NCBI GenBank assembly: GCA_913061385.1
Contig: CAJXTM010000105.1
Span: 1-8,591 of the forward strand
Direction: 5' to 3'
Length of the DNA stretch: 8,591 nt
From: an uncultured Rhodopirellula sp.
Lineage (GTDB): Bacteria > Planctomycetota > Planctomycetia > Pirellulales > Pirellulaceae
Shown here: piece by piece, positions 6,301 through 8,591 of the stretch
Layout: every line of letters starts with the position of its first letter
Numbering within the stretch: the first letter of the stretch is position 1
The notes under the pieces: model-generated
The model's input: only the letters and a program-made list of their open reading frames with translations
Database searches by the model: none
Told to the model about the DNA's origin: nothing
Position numbers and translations under genes: made by a program

Positions 6301-8591
6301 TTCTGGGCCCAGTAATGCTGGTTCAGGTTTAGATCTTTTCGCTACTGCTGATGTGACGCTTGATGGGGCTGTGACAGTGTCGGGTGACGTTGATATTGTT
6401 GCAGGCGTCACGGCCGGTGGTATTCACGTTAATGCGAAGTTGAATGGCACTGGGGCGATACTGCTTGACGCCGCAGATGAGATAACAATCAACGCTGGGA
6501 TCGATCCAACCGCGGTTATCTTGAAGGCAAATGATGACATCACGGTTAATGCCTCGGTTGTAGCGGCGGATTTGATTTCTGTCTCAGCGGGAGAGGATGG
6601 CAGTGGTGGATTCACTCTGTCGTTGACCGGCAGTTTGACAACGACGGATGTAGGTAGCGATGTCACGGTTGTGACAGGTTCTGGTAGCGGTGATGTTTCT
6701 GTAGATGGAGCGACGACAGGCTTAGATCAGGTGGTGTTGACCTCTTTGGCAGGTGCGCTCAATGGTGCTGGTTTAGTGACTGGTGATGTGGTCGATCTGA
6801 ATGCGATCAGCGGGATTGGTAACACAACAGGTCTTATGTTGTCTGCAAGGAATGCCTCTGCTGATACCACATTGGGTGACATAGCGATCGATAATGTGAG
6901 TGCGGATGCCGTTAGCGTGACCTCCCTAGTCACGGGATCTGGGGCGATCGAGTTCGATCAGTCAGGTGGTGGCGAAATCACTTTTGCGGGGCCCGTCTCT
7001 AGCGGAGGTTTGGTGAATGGTGGCCCTGTAAAGCTGACAGCAAGTGCTGGTTTGATCGTTGACGGTGTTGTCAGTACCTTGCTTGGAGTAGGTGGGACGC
7101 TTCTTGTTTCCGGGGCGACTCTCAATGGCGCTGTGACCGTTGGGGCTGGTGATGTTGTGATTCAGGGAGGTTTAGTCGATTTGCTGATTGGTGCGAATGT
7201 CACTAGTGACGGTGGCATAACGCTTACGGCTTTGCGGGATGTGATCGTTGCCGCAGTTGTCGACGCCAATAATGGTGGGAGCATCACTGTTGCAGCCGAC
7301 TCAAATAGTGCATCTGATCCGGGGTCCGCAGGTGGTGGGCATGGTGGTGCAAGAATCACAAGTTCAGGGCAGTTGAATGCAGAGGGTGATGTAACGGCGA
7401 CAGGTTCAGATCTGTTCGCAACCGCCGGTCAAGTTGACAGTGTTCTGATTGATGCTGATGGGGTGTCAACACAGGTCTTGGCTGTAGGGAATGTTCTTTT
7501 GACTAATGGCGGTAATGCCCCATCTAACGCCTCAGTGATAATCAATGGCGTTGTACGTACTACTGGAGTGGTGTCAACGATCGGGATTAGTGCCGAACAA
7601 GATGTGGAACTCGGTGAGTTGGGAGACATTGCCTCTGTCGATGGCGCAATCAGCATTACGGCTGATGCGAACGTCGGATCAAATGGGGGTGCTGTCGTGA
7701 TGGTTGATGGTGTCAGTGTCACCAGTGGTACTGGCGAAATTGACATCACGGCCGATGGAAATATTACGCTTAGTTCAGTCAGCACCGGGAGCACAAGTGC
7801 GAATGCAGTGCGTTTAACGACTTCGAACGGAGCGGTTGTTGATGCAGGTGACAGTAATGTCGATGTAATAGCGAATGGTGGTGGGTTGGTCATCCAGAGT
7901 GCGACGGGAGTTGGAGATGGCAATGCAGTCGAAGTGTCTGTCGCTTTGCTTGAGGTGCAAAATTCAACGGCTGGGTCTATTCAATTGGCGGAATCTGACG
8001 ATGTAGATATCGAGAACCTAGCCCAGTTTGGTTCTGGAGATATTCTGTTTGACTCAGTCGCAGGTACACTCACGTTACTTGGCGGTGGAAGTGGGGTCAC
8101 AGGCAATGCGAATGTGCGTCTGGCGGCTTTGGTTCAAGACGCTCTGATCCATGCCAACGTGGTGAGTGGCACAGGAAATATCGCACTGGATGCTGGTCGC
8201 GATTTGGCTGTGAACTCTGCGGTCACGACCGGTAGTTCGGGAACGATCTATCTACGTTCAGGTAATAACACTACCCTTGATTCACAGCTGACTAGTGATA
8301 GCGGCGATATCCTTGTTGATTCCGCAGCGAATCTGACTCAGACCGCTTCGATCACAAGCAATAGCGGCGATGTCGGCTTGGTTGCCGGAAGCTTACTGAA
8401 GCAAACGGCAAACGGCGATGTGACCACAGGTGGTGACGTTTTGGTTTCGGCTGGTACCGACTGGACGATGGCCGGTGGTGGTGAGATTGCTGCGACTGGC
8501 AATGTTGTTGGCACGGCTTTTGGTGGCGATCTAACGCTGGGTGCAATAAGCGGCGAGAATGTAGCCCTGACAGCTAGCGGCAGTATCATTG
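50..8591 (+). CDS. Giant DUF4347 / Ig-like / FHA-like repeat surface protein, partial at both ends
   Basis: One frame is open for 2,847 codons with no stop; both termini are missing. Domains, in residues counted from base 50: polar linker 1-91; DUF4347 about 92-232; three Ig-like domains about 258-372, 376-471 and 475-579; a beta-rich segment with RTX-like turns to about 744; thirteen repeats of about 70 residues, 745-1649; duplicated modules of about 240 residues, 1681-1921 and 2064-2308; beta-helix rungs to the end. The N-terminal DUF4347, Ig modules and long Gly/Asp/Val beta repeats are the usual layout of giant secreted adhesins, best known from Planctomycetes and some Proteobacteria. Adhesion or cell-surface function is inferred from architecture; no ligand can be named. 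Only one Cys (base 617) and 20 Lys were found by hand. No in-frame ATG occurs before 542, which lies inside DUF4347, so the true start is upstream of the contig end. Signal peptide and C-terminal anchor cannot be seen. Frame continuity and conserved domains argue against a pseudogene within the window. Confidence 0.93.
323..745 (+). other. DUF4347 domain with caspase-like His/Cys pair (protein domain)
   Basis: Residues about 92-232 follow the DUF4347 (PF14252) pattern. It opens with EIVFVDSGVQDYETL and continues with VEVLVIEGTQDGV. The hydrophobic strand IHLVSHGS then precedes LQLG, the second strand LILYGCDVAQG follows, and the domain closes with ADVAASNDRTGDVGLSGDWVLE. Length is as expected for the family. 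DUF4347 is usually found near the N terminus of very large repeat proteins, and its function is not established. The His (bases 488-490, residue 147) followed by Gly, and the Cys (617-619, residue 190) preceded by Gly, each sit after a hydrophobic strand, as in the catalytic dyad of clan CD peptidases. The catalytic reading is an inference. Confidence 0.9.
821..1165 (+). other. Ig-like domain 1 (protein domain)
   Basis: Residues about 258-372 begin QPTVLSVEVSDTKITDSDDG and continue with FTVAVTFDQAMNTGG, the phrase typical of bacterial Ig-like modules that start with a statement such as 'V.V.FsepM'. The region alternates short beta strands with Asp/Gly turns and has no Cys, so it would fold without a disulfide. 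It is the least typical of the three Ig-like modules and its end is approximate. It follows DUF4347 after a linker of about 25 residues. Function would be to space or present the protein; this is inferred from family. Confidence 0.6.
1175..1462 (+). other. Bacterial Ig-like domain 2 (protein domain)
   Basis: Residues about 376-471 match the common bacterial Ig-like pattern: a start NPTVVVNI, a core VTFEFSEGVTGFDANDLSAV, a strand Y-TALFTASDG, and the closing signature GGYEDQSGNAG followed by DDTVVID. The 'sepvtgFd..D' core and 'y.D.aGN.g' end are diagnostic of these adhesin modules. It is joined to the next domain by the short hinge RVSPT. Such domains act as stalk spacers in large bacterial surface proteins. 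Confidence 0.82.
1472..1786 (+). other. Bacterial Ig-like domain 3 (protein domain)
   Basis: Residues about 475-579 begin PTVMSVVRAN and contain VDFTVTFSEDVAGVDVDGSD, then YTVTVSTGTTGGVIGL, and end with IQDAAGNDLTN and NQDYTI. The FSEDV.GVD core and D.AGN.L close mark the Ig-like module often placed next to the type seen at 1175-1462. The two are related in plan but differ in length and sequence, so they are not a recent tandem copy. Confidence 0.82.
1802..2281 (+). other. Beta-rich transition segment with two RTX-like turns (protein region)
   Basis: Residues about 585-744 connect the Ig-like stalk to the repeat array. The segment has short strands such as LTLSVVGGDLVIS and SVSVALNDVTGSDGVTV, then GGLDDTVTI (from base 2009) and TGDGIDTVQL (from base 2066). 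The last two resemble single calcium-binding RTX nonapeptides (GGxGxDxhx), but there are only two of them and they are imperfect. Similar segments occur in planctomycete giant proteins between cadherin or Ig modules and FHA-like repeats. Calcium binding is possible but weakly supported. No single named family is assigned. Confidence 0.5.
2282..4996 (+). repeat. Array of 13 degenerate repeats of about 70 residues (about 209 bp)
   Basis: The anchor motif G-[DS]-[IV]-[TS]-Q (variants GKITG, QRIVQ, GHVTD) recurs with its last residue at bases 2282, 2489, 2687, 2900, 3113, 3326, 3533, 3743, 3947, 4157, 4367, 4568, 4787 and 4994. The spacings are 69, 66, 71, 71, 71, 69, 70, 68, 70, 70, 67, 73 and 69 residues. 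Between anchors the order is constant: a strand with L-V-G, then F-A-G-DV-L, then a NDFxGxV motif (NDFAGTV, NDFQGTV, NDFQGVV, NDFAGV), then V-L-D-I-LGxV, then L-V-T-A before the next anchor. Copies are strongly diverged, so the array is old and not prone to slippage. About 70 residues equals roughly three 22-23 residue beta-helix coils, so each unit probably forms three rungs of a right-handed beta-helix (inference). Confidence 0.85.
4988..5173 (+). repeat. Short module, copy 1 (62 residues; paired with 5933-6118)
   Basis: This segment starts VTDG, runs through LGNDAGN and FGSLTF, and ends VSAAG. It aligns without a gap to 5933-6118 (VTDG, LGNDVGN, FGSLTF, VNTAG) at an offset of 945 bp. About 34 of 62 residues are identical by hand count. 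It begins just where the 70-residue array ends and overlaps its last anchor, so it is probably a diverged array unit that later spread with the downstream module. Confidence 0.8.
5090..5812 (+). repeat. Long internal duplication, copy A (about 241 residues)
   Basis: Copy A runs from GSLTFNS to EFDQVGGG and corresponds to copy B at 6239-6973. From GIDPT (5336) to the final GGG (5812) the two copies align with no gap for 159 residues at a constant offset of 1,161 bp, with about 100 identical residues (about 63%) by hand count. Shared strings include NGAGLVT, VDLNA, TSLVTGSG and EFDQ. Upstream of GIDP copy B has four extra residues. The DNA is also clearly similar, for example around the VDLNA and TSLVTGSG codons, so the event is younger than the 70-residue array. 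Confidence 0.88.
5933..6118 (+). repeat. Short module, copy 2 (62 residues; paired with 4988-5173)
   Basis: This is the gapless partner of 4988-5173. Its FGSLTFSSVG core is followed 204 bp (68 residues) later by a third version, AGSLIFNSVG at 6236-6265, which opens long copy B. The short module is therefore present twice in a row on the B side and once on the A side, showing a further local duplication of about one 70-residue unit. Confidence 0.78.
6239..6973 (+). repeat. Long internal duplication, copy B (about 245 residues)
   Basis: Copy B runs from GSLIFNS to EFDQSGGG and is the partner of copy A (5090-5812). Variable positions are spread evenly and are mostly conservative (I/V, D/N, S/T), consistent with both copies being under selection for the same beta-helical fold. 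After copy B the sequence leaves the duplication pattern (EITFAGPVSSGG), while copy A is followed by NLVTGGLAAS, so the duplication boundary is close to base 5812/6973. Confidence 0.88.
6974..8173 (+). other. FHA-like beta-helix region with irregular repeats (protein region)
   Basis: Residues about 2309-2708 are a run of short strands and turns of the type GxITLTAxxDVxV, GSITVAADSN, AISITADANVGSNGG, and IDITADGNITLSSVSTG, as in haemagglutinin repeat adhesins. A segment GLVIQSATGVGDGNAVE followed by VALLEVQNSTAGSIQLAES matches a module common in large planctomycete and cyanobacterial FHA-like proteins. A Gly/Ser-rich stretch with DPGSAGGGHGGARITSSG (about 7316-7369) is likely an exposed loop breaking the helix. 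No enzymatic motif was seen. Confidence 0.6.
8174..8591 (+). repeat. Beta-helix rung repeat of 21-22 residues, running off the window
   Basis: A G-[DNT]-[IV]-x-[LV] start recurs at bases 8174 (GNIAL), 8240 (GTIYL), 8303 (GDILV), 8366 (GDVGL), 8432 (GDVLV) and 8498 (GNVVG), with spacings of 22, 21, 21, 22 and 22 residues. A further, shorter step leads to ENVALTA near 8555. This is the length of a single coil in right-handed beta-helix adhesins. The run continues to the last base of the window, so the total number of rungs is unknown. Confidence 0.75.

Noticed and set aside
5797..6411. Long minus-strand open frame (204 codons), with similar ones at 7429-7923, 3112-3582, 5374-5772, 2686-3027, 2155-2487 and 8338-8589
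   Set aside because: All lie in the same antisense phase, whose stops would need sense Tyr codons after a pyrimidine or His/Gln codons after T. Those residues are rare in this protein, so the phase stays open by composition. Products are Ser/Thr/Pro/Ala-rich with no recognisable domain.
50..8591. Frameshift or pseudogene
   Set aside because: Line-by-line reading found no stop or frame change, and repeats and domains remain in one frame throughout.

Overview
The window is one very large protein-coding gene on the + strand, open at both ends, preceded by 47 bases of sequencing adapter. Bases 1-47 match the Illumina Nextera i7 side: the tail of P7, the 8-base N710 index, then the read-2 transposase adapter with its 19-base mosaic end. 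The window therefore starts at an untrimmed contig end, and genomic sequence starts at 48.

From base 50 to the end, one frame (codons at positions 2 modulo 3) is read without a stop for 2,847 codons. It encodes the inner part of a giant, mosaic, probably secreted or cell-surface protein of the adhesin type (filamentous-haemagglutinin-like). The true start, any signal peptide and the C-terminal anchoring or secretion domain all lie outside the window. From the N-terminal side the order is: a polar linker (50-322); a DUF4347 domain (323-745) with a His-Gly / Gly-Cys pair like that of caspase-like (clan CD) peptidases; three bacterial Ig-like domains (about 821-1786); a beta-rich segment with two RTX-like turns (1802-2281); 13 degenerate repeats of about 70 residues (2282-4996); a region with a large internal duplication of about 240 residues (5090-5812 and 6239-6973); and an FHA-like beta-helix stretch (6974-8591) that ends in a regular 21-22 residue rung repeat.

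The domain order is typical of giant surface proteins of marine Planctomycetes (Pirellulaceae-like), but DUF4347 giant proteins also occur in Proteobacteria and Cyanobacteria. The assignment is therefore tentative, and no ribosomal or housekeeping gene is present to settle it. The reading frame is Gly/Val/Asp/Ala/Ser/Thr-rich, Lys-poor (20 Lys counted by hand) and has a single Cys, as expected for an acidic extracellular beta-helical protein.

There is no intergenic DNA, RNA gene, mobile element, CRISPR array, promoter or terminator. All other open frames, including many long minus-strand ones, are shadows of this gene.
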